Shown one piece after another: positions 20,891-32,723 of a stretch of DNA of 64,000 nt. Origin of the DNA: Costus lasius (taxonomy: Eukaryota; Streptophyta; Magnoliopsida; Zingiberales; Costaceae). Every line of letters begins with the position of its first letter. Within the stretch, counting starts at the first letter, position 1. The notes under the pieces are model-generated. The model was not told the DNA's origin. It ran no database searches and saw only the letters and a program-made list of their open reading frames with translations. The DNA lies in the NCBI GenBank assembly GCA_027563935.2, contig CM050454.1:27029501-27093500 (forward strand), given 5' to 3'. The translations under genes were made by a program, and so were the position numbers.

Positions 20891-23800
20891 ACGAATTTCA
20901 ATGTGCGATCCCTACTGGAAAGGGAGAAGTTTGCTGGGCCAAACTTCTCAGACTGGTACGGACACCTTAAGATTGTTCTTAAGGCAGAGAGGAAACTGTA
21001 TGTCCTCGAGACGGCTATACCACCTCAACCCGCTGCGAACGCCGCAAGGGCGGTTCGGGAAGCCTATGAAAAGCATGTCAATGATAGCATTGATGTCGCT
21101 TGCCTGATGCTTGCGTCTATGACGCCAGAGCTGCAGCGTCAGCATGAGGATCTATCTGCTATACATATTATAGCAAACCTCATGATGCTGTATGCTGCAC
21201 AGGCTAGGACTGAACGCTACAATTTGACTAAGCTTTTCTTTCAGAGCAAACTGGCTGAAGGGAGTCCAGTGGGAGCTCACGTACTCAAGATGATTGGGTA
21301 CAAGGAGGCTCTAGAGAAACTGGGACATACCATCAATCAGGAGCTTGCTGTAGACATCATTCTTCAGTCTCTCCCGACTACTTTCGATCCGTTCATCATT
21401 AATTTTAATATGAACAAGATCGACTGTACCCCGGCAGAGTTACTGAACATGCTCTTGACTACAGAGTTGACTCTAAAGGGAAAGCCTTCAACCTCTGTCT
21501 TGATGTTTCCTTCCAGGAACAAGAAGAAGGGGAAGAAGGGCAAAGCCCCTGTCAAGAGCTACAACAAGGCTCTGAAACAAAAGGTTAAGCGGTCGAGGAA
21601 TACAGATGTTTCCATTGTGGCCAGCTGGGTCACTGGAAAAAGGACTGTAAAGCGCTCCAAGGAGACAAGAAGGGAAGCATCGCTCTGGCTCAGGTATTTT
21701 TGTGACTGAGGTCATGATATCTTCTTCTTCTATTTCATGGGTGTTGGACACTGCATGTGGAGTTCACATTTGTTCAAATGTACAGGAACTCAAGAGAAGA
21801 AGACAGGTGGGACAGCATGAGGGGGACCTACGAGTTGGAAATGGGGCACGGGTTGCTGCTGTTGCTGTAGGAGAATATCACATCTCATTACCATCTGGAC
21901 TTGTATTAGAATTGAACAATTGTTATTTTGTACCTAGCATAACGAAAAATATTATCTCTATTCCTGCTCTTGTCAGGAAAGGGTTTTCCTTTGAATGCAA
22001 TATTTCAAAGTGTGTTATTTCTAATGATAATATTGTTTATGCTACTGGGTCAATTAACAATGGGTTATTCTTGTTGGACATGGAATGTTCTATACAAAAT
22101 ATTGATAATAAGAAAGCCAAGTATGCTGATGACAGCACCTTGCTATGGCATAGTCGTTTAGGCCATATTAACGAGAAACGCATTAAGCGGTTGCATGATC
22201 ATGGACTGCTGGGATCATTCTCCTATGAGGAGATTGATACTGGCAAAGCTTGTTTAATGGGTAAAATGACGAAAGCTCCTTTTCCTAACAAAGGTCAAAG
22301 GGCTTCAGGTTTACTTGACCTTATACACAGCGATGTGTGTGGGCCATTTAGTAAACATGCCAGAGGTGGCTATTCATACTTCATTACCTTTACTGATGAT
22401 TTAAGTAGGTATGGATATGTCTATCTAATGAGACCTAAAAGTGAATCTTTTGACAAGTTCAAAGAGTTCAAAAATGAAGTACAGAATCAGCTAGGCCGAA
22501 ATATCAAGGCACTTCGCTCAGATCGAGGTGGAGAATACCTAAGTCGAGAGTTTACTGACTATCTGAAGGAGTGTGGGATTATCTCACAGCTCACTCCACC
22601 AGGAACACCGCAATGGAATGGTGTGTCCGAGAGGAGGAACAGAACCTTATTGGATATGGTTCGTTCTATGATGAGTCAGGCTACTCTACCTTACTCCTTT
22701 TGGGGATTTGCACTGGAAACAGCTGCAAAGGTACTAAACCGAGTGCCATCCAAGGCAGTTTCAAAGACTCCATATGAGTTATGGTATGGGAAACAGCCGA
22801 GCTTGACATTTATTAAGATCTGGGGTTGCGAGGCTTATGTCAAAAAGCTCGCCTCTGGGAAACTAGAGAGCAGATCTGAGAAATGTATCTTTGTCGGTTA
22901 CCCTAAGGAAACTAAGGGTTATTATTTCTACGATCCCAAAGAGAACAAGGTATTTGTTGCTCGGACGGCTATTTTTCTTGAGAAGGAATTTCTTCTGCAA
23001 GAGGCCAGTGGGAGAGAAATAAAGCTGGATGAGAATCCAGAGGAAGGACAAAGTAGTCAAGCACAGTTGGATGAGCCTGAGCCAGTAGAACAGGTTATTG
23101 AACAACCTGAGGCTCAGATATCACGGGAACCGCGAAGATCGGGAAGGATCCGTCGATAGCCTGAGCGCTATGACGGAGTCTACATCATTGATCATGATGA
23201 ACCCCTCACTTATGCGGATGCGGTCAGTGGACCGGAATCAGCGAGATGGCTTGAAGCTATGCGAGCCGAGATGGACTCCATGTCAGATAACCAAGTCTGG
23301 GATTTGGTTGATCCGCCTCCGGGAGTAATCCCAATAGGCTGTAAATGGATCTTCAAGAAGAAGATTGACATGGATGGTAACGTGGTTACCTATAAAGGCA
23401 GGCTAGTTGCAAAAGGTTTCAAACAAATCTACGGGATAGATTATGATGAAACTTTCTCTCCTGTAGCCATGTTTAAGTCTATTCGGATTATTCTTGCGAT
23501 AGCAGCATATTATGATTATGAGATCTGGCAAATGGATGTGAAGACTGCTTTCCTTAATGGAAATCTGCAGGAGGATGTATATATGACACAACCTGAAGGT
23601 TTCACTAATCCATCAGATCGTCATAAAATATGCAAGTTAAAGAAGTCCATTTATGGACTTAAGCAAGCATCTAGAAGCTGGAATATTCGTTTTGATGAAT
23701 CAATCTGTGAATTTGGTTTCATCAAGAATGAAGATGACCCGTGTGTATATAAGAGGTTTAGTGGGAGCGTGATTACATTCCTAGTCCTCTACGTCGATGA

Positions 23801-24773
23801 TATCTTAATCATTGGAAACGATATTCCTGAACTACATGCGGTTAAGGCATGGTTAAGAAAATGTTTCCAGATGAAAGATCTAGGAGAAGCAGCCTATGTA
23901 TTAGGTGTGAAGATCTACAGAGATAGATCTAAGAGGCTTCTCGGGCAGTGCCAGAGTACTTACATCGATAAAGTTCTGGAGAGATTCCATTTAGAGAATT
24001 CTAAAAGAGGATATCTTCCAGTCAGACATGGTCTAAATCTTTCAAAGAGTCAGTGTCCACAAACACAGACTGAGAAAGATGAAATGGACAATACGCCTTA
24101 TGCTTCGGCTATTGGGTCCATTATGTATGCGATGTTGTGTACTCGCCCAGACGTCGCTTACGGGTTAAGCGTGACCAGTCGATTCCAAAGTAATCCAGGT
24201 CAGGCGCACTGGATTGCAGTCAAGAACATTTTGAAATATCTTCGGAGGACCAAAGATATGTTCTTGATGTATGGTGGTCAGGAAGAACTCAGTATTGAAG
24301 GATATACTGACGCTTCGTTCCAATCTGACCAGGATGATTTTCGATCGCAATCAGGCTATGTTTTTAGCTTGAATGGAGGTGCGGTGGTGTGGAAAAGTTT
24401 CAAACAATCTATTGTTGCTGATTCCACAACAGAAGCCGAGTATGTTGCAGCCTCGGAAGCATCCAAGGAGGCAGTGTGGATTCGTAAGTTCGATCAGGAA
24501 CTTGGTGTTGTTCCTTCGAGTGCAGATCCTTTGGTTATCTTCTTTGATAACACTGGAGCAATAGCACAAGCAAAGGAACCACGGTCGCACCAGAAGTCCA
24601 AGCACATACAGAGACGGTTTCACTTGATCCGGGAGATCATTGATCGAGGCGAGATCAAAATCTGCAAGGTTCATACAGATGACAATCTCGCAGACCCGCT
24701 TACAAAGCCTCTGGCGCAGCAGAAGCATGAAAAGCACTGTAATAATATGGCATTGAGATTTCTCAACCATTAG
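20891..24773 (+). pseudogene. gag-pol: Copia gag-pol polyprotein, element II (start lost, two deletions, one stop)
   Basis: The position of the family start codon holds ACG (20891-20893) instead of ATG, with the next codons unchanged, so normal initiation is lost. Gag is otherwise complete to KQKVKRS, where a single A is missing (near 21595) and the frame shifts just before the zinc knuckle. A second one-base deletion near 21686 shifts again, and protease (DTACG) through integrase are open from there. A CAG-to-TAG stop at 23157-23159 lies in the basic linker after integrase. RT (YVDD) and RNase H are open to FLNH-stop. One zinc-less change, TCKAC to TGKAC, hits the first cysteine of the pre-integrase CxxC. 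Confidence 0.92.
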
Positions 24774-24782
24774 ATTAAGTGC

Positions 24783-24793
24783 AAGTGGGAGAT
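24783..24793 (+). promoter_or_regulatory. Polypurine tract, element II
   Basis: AAGTGGGAGAT immediately before the 3' LTR. Confidence 0.85.
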
Positions 24794-26446
24794 TGTTGGG
24801 GTATGCCCTTAAGGCTAATGTTTGAGGCCTTGGGATTGTATCAGTATCATGTATAAACTCTATGTTTATAAAGGCAATGGTTATTATTCAGGTTGTTACA
24901 TCATCTGCTGCAATATGTATACTTCTGAATAATGTCTCAATGCTGTTCAGCTTGGCTGACATGCAGTTAAGTCCTTAGTCGAGATATCTTGGTGAACATG
25001 AGACAGCCTAGATATGATTGAGACTAATATGTGTTCTAATCTTATAGGATGCTTCGAGCATGGAATAAGATGTAGACTCATGGGTACATTGGATGTACTG
25101 GACAGACCCTACTAGGATATTCAATTGCTTGTCACAATGTGAATAATCCTTGTATGCGAACAAGTGGCATATTTCCTCTGACTTGAGATCACTTGTGTTT
25201 CTAAATGATGATTGTCATTGTTTTGAGGTAGTTCGATATCATTTGAAACATAATGGTTATAGACTATCTTGGATAATGATCATGAGTCAGTTTAGGACAC
25301 TAGTGATAGATAAAGGATTGCCGTCTCCTAGTTTGGAGTGTGATGTTCTAAAGGGGCCCCCTGGATGAGATGATTGAGAAAGTGTATGGCCATACCCAGA
25401 TGACTATGTTCATCTGATCTAATCATTCTCATCATATTGGAATTACAGGCTTGACACGCTTGTCCAATAAGAACATCCAGTGGCAAAGGAAACATGTATG
25501 CCTAGTGAAGTGGATTCACACTTGTGCTGTGGTTTGGGTGTAGTCTTGGAAGACTCTTTCCTTTATATTGGGAGACAGTGATGTGTTGCTAGATACCCCT
25601 CGCTGATCGTGATAACGTAAGTTATCGTTACCAACATTTAAAGGAAACCCTTAGGGTCGCACAATTTGATGATATGGCTTACTTAAGTCAGATCGTGTGG
25701 ACTGAATTGTTTTAGTTCAGTTTAAAGGAGTTTAAACTCTGATTGTAAGTGAGATCTGGTCTGATCATGTTTGATTGATTAGGGCTTGAGATCGGTATGC
25801 TTCGATCGAGAGTATTGATGCTAGATCTGTGAGATCAAGAGCATCAAGAGATGAACGGTTAGATCTGGAGCCTTAGGGTTTAATTATGATCTAGACCAAA
25901 GGCTTGGCTTAATTGGTCTTTGAACCAAACCAAAAGGAACCCGTTCACATGAGTGAACGCATGGTTCAAAGTGAGGATGCGTTTTGGTTGGTTCGTGAAC
26001 GCATGAGTGGATGCGTTAAGCGTTTGCTATTTTTGGAAGTTCCAAAAATGAATGCACGCCTCCACGTTCCAAAACGCTCGCCCCTCTTTTGGTCTTGCAC
26101 TTGTGTGGCTCGTCTACGCGAGGGGTAGAGAAGCATTCGGCCAAAGGAGAGAACTACTCTCGCATCTCATCTTCCTTCACACGACAAGGATACTTGGAGC
26201 CTTGCTAGCACAAGAAGCAACAAGGAGTAGGCGATCACATCTTGTGTGCGGTGCCTTTGGAGAAGAAGCGTTTGCATCTTTCTCTTCCAAATCGCCATCC
26301 AAGCGAAATGGCTATGGTATGAATCCAAACTATATGAAGTTGATCATATATTCTTACAAAAGATGTTGAGAAACCCTTGCTTCCGCTATGAAAGTTTTAT
26401 ATGCGCCTCCTACTAGGGTTTCGCCCCCTTTATCTAGGGACTTTCA
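24794..26446 (+). repeat. 3' LTR of element II
   Basis: 1,653 bases, same length as its partner at 17415. It ends GGGACTTTCA and is followed by ATGTTCTATAGGGGCCCCC, which is LTR interior, not PBS or unique sequence. Confidence 0.92.
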
Positions 26447-27588
26447 ATGTTCTATAGGGGCCCCCTGGATGAGATGATTGAGAAAGTGTATGGCCATACC
26501 CAGATGACTATGTTTCATCTGATCTAATCATTCTCATCATATTGGAATTACAGGCTTGACACGCTTGTCCAATAAGAACATCCAGTGGCAAAGGAAACAC
26601 ATATGTCAAGTGACTTGGGTTCGCACTTGTGCTGTGGTTTGGGTGTAGTCTTGGAAGACTCTTTCCTTTATATCGGGAGACAGTGATGTGTTGCTAGATA
26701 CCCCTCACTCATCGTGATAACGTGAGTTCTCATTACCGACATTTAAAGGAAACCCTTAGGGTCGCACAATTTGATGATATGGCTTACTTATGTCAGATCG
26801 TGTGGACTGAATTGTTTTAGTTCAGTTTAATGGGATTTAAACTCTGATTGTAAGTGAGATCTGGTCTGATCATGTTTGATTGATTAGGGCTTGAGATCGG
26901 TAAGCTTCGATCGAGAGATTGGATGCTAGATCGGTGAGATCAAGAGCATCAAGAGATGAATGGTCAGATCTTAAGCCTTTTGGTTTAATGTGATCTGGAT
27001 CAAGGCTTGGCTTAATTTGGTCCTTGAACCAAATGAAATGAACCGGCTCATCAAGTGAGCGCATGGTTCAAGGGTAGAGGAAATTGCGATCGTTTACTTG
27101 GTGTGAACACATGATCGCATGTGGTGATGATCGCATGTGGTGGCTTGCTATTTTTAGAAGCCATGATCTCAAAATGAGACCACGCCTCACGTTCGAAGAG
27201 CTCTCCCTATTCTCGCCTCTCGCCCCCTTTTGCTAACGACGACTCACTCTCTCGTGTGTGAAGGTTGACGACAAGAGAAGGATTCGACCAAGCAAAAGAG
27301 ATCATCTCTTCTCCCTTCACGCGATCAGGAGACCTTGGAGCCTTGCTAGCACAAGGATCGACAAGGAGTAGGCGATCACCCATCTTATGTGCGCACGCTT
27401 TGGAGGAGAGCCGCATCGTTCTCTGCTTCCAAGTCGCCATCCAAGAAATGGCAATTGTATGATCCTTGTGTCAAATCTTTAAGTTAATCTATGTTCATAC
27501 ATGCGATCCTAGAAATCCTATGATTCCGCCCATGCAAGTTTTATTATATACGCATGTTTAGGGTTTCGCCCCCTTAGGGGAACCTTCA
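26447..27588 (+). repeat. Family-A LTR remnant, 3' two thirds
   Basis: It begins at the GATGTTCTA/GGGGCCCCC block (about 550 bases into a complete LTR) and runs to the end GGGGAACCTTCA at 27588. It carries the inverted repeat region, the ACTGAA...TTCAGT block, CTATTTTTAGAAG near 27149 and CTTGCTAGCACAAGG near 27343. It differs from LTR II throughout, so it is a separate, older LTR, best read as the rest of the outer-A 3' LTR. ATGTT (26447-26451) would be the right-hand duplication of element II. Confidence 0.75.
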
Positions 27589-27970
27589 CAATGACCTCAA
27601 GTCAAGGGATCAATGCATCTCCTGTCACTTATGAGGATAACTCATGACACCAAGTCATAGCCTCATAGCGGGTCTATCTAGTATATCCTCCAATGATATA
27701 CCCATGTGTCTGCGTTAGCACCACGTGCCTAACCAGCCCACATACCAGTCTCACAAGTACCAGAGTTGTCCCATATCCACTCAGGTACATCGACTGGGGA
27801 TAATTATTTGAACACAGATCCAATCTGTCTCCAGGGACATTATCATGTAAGTACACAATCGCAGGTGTAGACAAACAATGATAACGACAATGCCATAATG
27901 ATATATAAATATCAATGTCAAGTAGTACATTAGTTGACCAAAACTAGGTCCTAGGGCATATACACCAACA
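27589..27970 (-). repeat. 5' 382 bases of a minus-strand family-B LTR (B0)
   Basis: Read on the minus strand it starts TGTTGGTGTATATGCCC at 27970 and follows the family-B LTR for 382 bases, stopping at ...GAGGTCATTG. It abuts, tail to middle, the plus-strand family-B LTR from 27971. Best explained as the end of a minus-strand B element inserted in the B1 LTR (duplication GTTGG, 27971-27975), itself cut by outer-A (duplication CAATG, 27589-27593). A simple local inversion is the alternative. The other halves are outside the window or lost. Confidence 0.65.
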
Positions 27971-29477
27971 GTTGGGAGGTCATAACGGTTGTCATTGAGC
28001 ATGTCACGACCCATATGAGAAGGTCAATGGACAGACATAGGATTTGCCCCTTCCTTAGGGAAGTATGATATCCATGGAGCTCCTCTATGGTTTTATGAAT
28101 GAGAGTGTATGGCCTTACCCAGGTGAGAACCTGTTTTAGTCATAGCCATGTGATTGGGTGAAAATAAGTGGTGACACCCTTGTCCAATAGGATATCAGTT
28201 CGGCTAAGTGACTGTAATGCATCTGTACCTAGTTGCGATGATGGGGATGTCAAAGTCGATATCCATTCCAATGACCTGGGTAGCAGCGATGCACTGCTAG
28301 GTGCCACTCACTGCTTGTGGTGACCTTTGGTCAGCACTGCAAGCGTCAGAGGAACCTACAGAGTCGCACACCTTGATACTTGAGTTCTCGTATTGATCGG
28401 GAAGCCTTATGATCTAGTTATTGGATAACTCGGATCTTATTGGGAGATTTCATCAGCGCCAATGGGCCTGATGAGATGGAAGAATGTTATTGGAGCCAAA
28501 CTTCATTTTTGGCAGGATGACCCGTATTTGACCATGGTTGGTCACATTTGGATTAGGGTTGCATTGGATTGGATGCAAATGCTTAATCAACCCATGTGAT
28601 GAAGTTTTGGCTAGCTCATTATCCAATGAGGCCCAATAACAAGTTCTCATGAAGAGATGAGAGGCTAAAAGGGTATAATGGGGGGAAACATGAACCATTA
28701 AGCGCCTAGGGGCATAATGGGGTCATGTTGGCGCCTTTGCTTCATTATGGAAGTAAAGGGCGCCTCCCCTCTCTTCCTTGGATGGAATGCATGCCTCTAT
28801 GGCATGTCTTGGGCTGATATGGTGCTTGGGCAATTACGGATAGGTTGAATGAAGTTTATGGTAAAGTCTTGGAGACTTTCCTTGCATCAAACCTCCTCAT
28901 CCTAGCCCTACACTTGTCGTGATCCTAGCCCTTGCCCTAACTTCCTCTTGCCCTATATTTGTGACCCTAGCCGCCCCCTCTTGCATGTATTCTTCTTTAG
29001 AGGCGTGACAATAAGAAGAGGGGCGAGAGCTAGGAGCAAGGGCGCAACTTCTTCTTCCTTCTTCCATAGCCGCAAGCTTCTCCCTCCTTTCCTCTTGGCG
29101 CAAGGAGCTTTGGTGCTTGGCGGCTTGGCTTAGTTCCTCTTTCTCTTGGTGCATCCTTTCCTCTTGGTGGCATAAGTGAAGTGGAGCATCTCCCTAAGGC
29201 TTGGATCTTCTTCCCGAGGCTAGCACTGGGCGTGGAAGAAGAGGACTTAAGAGATCCGTGTGTGTGAGACTGCAGAGGGCGCACACTTGGGCGCCTGCAT
29301 CGGCATCACTCCAAACCGCTCTTAAGGTATTTCCTAACTCATCGTGTCGACTCTCTTGCTTGCGATCTTCACTGGGTTTTTGGGATCGGCCTGTTTCGGG
29401 GACATTCTTCTGCTGTGCAATGTATGTATGTATGTCTATAACTCTGAAAAATTATAAAATGTCCCCGGGGTTTCCCA
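27971..29477 (+). repeat. 5' LTR of B1 (lacks its first part)
   Basis: Family-B LTR from the GTTGGGAGGTCATAACGG block to the end CCCCGGGGTTTCCCA. A TATA-like TATATTT is at 28954-28960, followed by pyrimidine-rich R/U5. The first 440 or so bases are displaced by the minus-strand B0 end. Confidence 0.8.
28954..28960 (+). promoter_or_regulatory. TATA-like box of B1 5' LTR
   Basis: TATATTT in CTTGCCCTATATTTGTG; the aligned sites are TATATAT at 50452 and TATAAAAG at 33861. Confidence 0.5.
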
Positions 29478-29481
29478 ATAG

Positions 29482-29493
29482 TGGTATCAGAGA
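29482..29493 (+). promoter_or_regulatory. Primer-binding site, B1
   Basis: TGGTATCAGAGA, four bases after the LTR end; last base off the standard. Confidence 0.85.
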
Positions 29494-31082
29494 GACTTGC
29501 AAGACTCAAACGATGTTTTATGCTTTTCTTTCATTCTCACATGCCATATCTCTATTTTCGTCAATAGCATGATGCATGGCAAACGATTTTTCTAAGTAGG
29601 AAAAATTAGGGTTTCTTGTTTCTATCATCCTCTCAATCTCTTTTGGATTTTTAGACTATTTTTCTTATTTGATTTAAAGATCAAAGGCGCACGTAATTTT
29701 GTCAAGTAGGACGGGCATTGTGTCTTCGGACTGGCCGGGTCTCTTGATCTGACAAAATTGCCAGCCGAAAGGATCTCTGAAATCATCATGAAAAATAAAT
29801 CACAATTAATGAAAAGATTTGTGAGAAGAAGATGAGGAAAAGAGACTAGTTTTATGAAAAAGTAAAATTTCTGATTTTATGTTTTTCATGAGCATGTAGA
29901 ATTGCATGAGTAAATACCTTGATTGTGCATAATGTTGTGATCATGAGTCAAGCCCTTTCTGCATGCCTGTGATGTTCTATTGTACGGCCTGCGTGCCATC
30001 TTTTTCTTTATTTTTGTAAAATTTCAAGATGAAGATTAAGGGGAGGAGGCATCCTTCATGTATCTTGGCGCAAGCATGCTTGGTGACACATCTTGGATGG
30101 TGGCGCAACAAGCACTCTTGCTTGGCTTGTTGGAGCATGGGGTGCAAGATGCATTTGCCGAACCTTTGGGTTTGTGAGCTATACATCTTGTGCATGCATA
30201 GTGGCATATCTTGCTTAAAGGAGGACCTTGGAGCCAACCTTGAAGTTCAAGCTAGAGGTCGGCTAGGCTAGGTTTAATTTTAAGGGGCTTGAGTTCTAGG
30301 TCAAGAGTTGAACCTCCTTCATGGCATGGGTTGGTTCAATGTCTTGAATAGAGAATGATCACATCATTCTTTAATGCTTTCATTATCTGCTGAAGAATGC
30401 CTGCAATGTTTTATCTTCATGTTGTCACTATAGGATTGCATGCCTGTATTGCTAGAAATAAGATAAAATTGATGAGACCTTAAAAACCATCACAATAAAA
30501 TATCAAGTCTAGTACCCTTCTAACGCGTAGCCCTCACTAAGCTATCGATCAGTGGAGTTGTGAACTATTTCCCACCCTCGTGAGACACACCCGCTTATCT
30601 TTAGAAAGTGTGTGGTGATAATGGTTTCCCCAGTCCAATTTTAACCTGGGCGTGCCTTCGCAAGGAAACTCGTTGGCCCTGAGCAAAACGATTAGGAATG
30701 GACTTGACTAGAAGTTCACATGTGTTGGGCACATGGTGAAAGTCTAGAGGCATCAATGAGAGGTTAGGGTTTCATGTTGTATCCAGCCCTCGCTCGACAT
30801 GAAATGCCTAGACTGTCTCAACAAGGGAGTTGCTTGGAGCAACCGGCTGGCATGCCCACCTTGGGAAACATGGGTTACTTTGTGCATCTCATCTCACCCT
30901 CGTGGGACGCGATGCTTCATGTGAAATAAGGATCCCATCTCACTAGGAAGTCTTAAACTTCCCGATTGACTTTGTGGGTTGTCAATTCGTTTAAAATAGT
31001 GGGAGCAGTAATCATTTAAAACAAGTCCAGTTTAAATGATTTGAAGTAGTACTAATCTATTTTTCTTGGGTGTTGTAGAACA
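29494..31082 (+). other. 5' leader of B1
   Basis: About 1.6 kb without a plausible gene, colinear with the B2 leader (34399-35972). The shared blocks are GGCGCACGT...TTTTGTCAAGTAGGA, TGGAGCCAACCTTGA, TCTAACGCGTAGCCCTCA, and TGTTGTAGAACAATGGCTA at the gag start. No tRNA-like box pair is seen here. Confidence 0.7.
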
Positions 31083-32723
31083 ATGGCTACGAACACTGGC
31101 GGATTATCACTGCAATCACTCCTTGATAAGGATAAGTTGGTTGGAACCAACTTTATGGACTTGCATCGGAACTTGAGAATTGTGCTCTATGTCCTTGAGC
31201 AGCCCATTCCTAAACCACTTCCAAGCTCGGCCTCAGCGGCTGAGAGGGATGCTTATGATAAGCATCAGGCTGACACTTTGGAGGCTGCATAATTGATGCT
31301 AACCAACATGTCGCCCGACCTTCAAGGGCAATATGAATTAAAGAGTGCCTCTGAGATTATTACTAATCTAAGACAGCTCTTTGATGAATTGGTTAGGCTC
31401 AATCCACCTAAAGTTGATATTCAGTGCGTTGAGCCGAAAGGCTTGACGAAGGATCTGAAATTAAAGATGGAATGGATTAGGAATAATAAGTGCTATTCAT
31501 GTGGAGGGCCACCTCACATGTTGAAGGACATAGTGCGACTTCAGAATGAGAAGAAGAGAGGCAAGGCTTCGTCTTCATACTCAGGTATTTATGTTACAGA
31601 AGTCAATCTTTCTACTTCTATGTCATGGGTATTGGATACCGCATGTGGGGCTCATATTTGTACAAATATGCAGGGGCTCAAGAAAAGTAGATCGGTGCGA
31701 CCTGGAGAGATTGACCTACGCGTTGGAAACGGGGCACAGGTTGCTGTTGTTGCTGTAGGCGTTTTGACTCTCTCCCTGCCTTCTGGACTTCAATTAGAAC
31801 TAGATAATTGCTATCATGTACCTTCACTTACTAAGAACATTGTATCCATTCCTTGCTTAGCAAAGAAGGGATTTAAATTTGAAATAAATAAGAACTCTTG
31901 TTCTTTTTCATTTGCAAATATGTTCTATAGGAAGGGTACTTTGTGCAATGGTCTATATATCTTGGATATGGAAAGTTCTATTTGTAACATAAGTAATAAA
32001 AGGACCAAACAGAGTGGTTCAGTTGGTGCTTTCCTATGGCACTATCGATTAGCCCATATAAACAAGAATCGCATCCAACAACTCCATGCGAATGGGTTGT
32101 TAGATTCAAGTTCCTTGGAGGAATTTGATACTTGTGAGCCTTGCTTATTAGGGAAAATGACAAAGGCGCCCTTCACCAAGGTTGGTGAGAGGGCAGGAGG
32201 TTTATTGGATCTCATACATACTGATGTGTGTGGGCCCTTCAATAAACAAGCCAGAGGAGGGTACAACTACTTCATTACCTTTACTGATGACTTCAGTAGG
32301 TATGGTTATGTATACTTGATGAGACATAAATCTGAATCCTTTGAGAAATTCAAGGAGTTCAAGAATTAAGTAGAGAACCAGCTTGAAAGATCCATTAAAG
32401 CTCTTCGATCAGATCGTGGAGAGTACCTGAGCGGTGAGTTCTTTGACTATCTGAGAGAGTGTGGGATCATATCCCAACTCACTCCTCCTGGAACACCTCA
32501 ATGGAATGGTGTGTCTGAAAGGAGAAATCAAACTTTATTGGACATGGTTCGATCTATGATGAGTCATGCAACTCTACCTCCCTCATTCTGGGGGCATGCA
32601 CTAGAGACAGCTTCTTTAATACTGAATAACGTTCCATCTAAGAGTGTCTCCAAAATACCATACGAAGTGTGGAGTGGGAGACGCCCTAATCTCAGTTTTA
32701 TCAAGATATGGGGATGTGAGGCT
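31083..32723 (+). pseudogene. gag-pol: Copia gag-pol of B1, truncated (cut by B2)
   Basis: It starts MATNTGG, as B2 does with MAINTGG. A small in-frame loss removes part of the KLEKKLYVLE segment. A TAA at 31290-31292 breaks gag, and most of the second half of gag is deleted. The zinc knuckle is degenerate, CYSCGGPPHMLKDI, with the last cysteine lost. Protease has DTACGAHIC. Pre-integrase and integrase follow, with a TAA at 32367-32369. The second integrase aspartate is in SDRGEY, one glycine shorter than the SDRGGEY of family A. The reading stops at FIKIWGCEA, where the B2 LTR begins; RT and RNase H are absent. Confidence 0.85.

Larger units (their letters stand above)
17415..26446 (+). mobile_element. 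Element II: complete family-A Angela copia element, 9,032 bp
   Basis: LTR 17415-19067, PBS 19070-19081, leader, gag-pol 20891-24773, polypurine tract, LTR 24794-26446. Both LTRs are 1,653 bases and differ at about a dozen positions by eye. Its 5' LTR follows directly on the outer-A polypurine tract, so one LTR serves two internal regions. Its 3' LTR is followed by the middle of another family-A LTR (26447 on). The simplest reading is insertion into the outer-A 3' LTR, followed by LTR-LTR recombination that removed the left flank. A tandem from unequal crossing-over is the alternative. Confidence 0.85.
3722..27588 (+). mobile_element. Outer-A: old family-A Angela copia element, split by insertions
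   Basis: This is the host element for elements I and II. Its parts in order are: a 5' LTR remnant (3722-4036), a short leader (4037-4388), the first half of gag (4389-5088), an interruption by element I, the rest of gag-pol (14240-17394), a polypurine tract, an LTR shared or fused with element II (starting 17415), and an LTR remnant (26447-27588). The join across element I is exact: gag breaks off just after an AAG codon and resumes with the same five bases GAAGG. It has two frameshifts in pol. The PBS after its 5' LTR is not recognisable. That the remnant at 26447-27588 is its 3' LTR is an inference from order and orientation. Confidence 0.6.

Noticed and set aside
27589..27970. Simple inversion of the first part of the B1 LTR
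   Set aside because: The join falls exactly at the LTR terminus, which insertion of an opposite-strand element explains without a second coincidence. Inversion is not excluded.
28897..29284. Frames on both strands in the family-B LTR 3' region, repeated near 33874-34428 and 50488-51015
   Set aside because: They occupy R/U5 of LTRs, overlap on both strands and change frame between copies.
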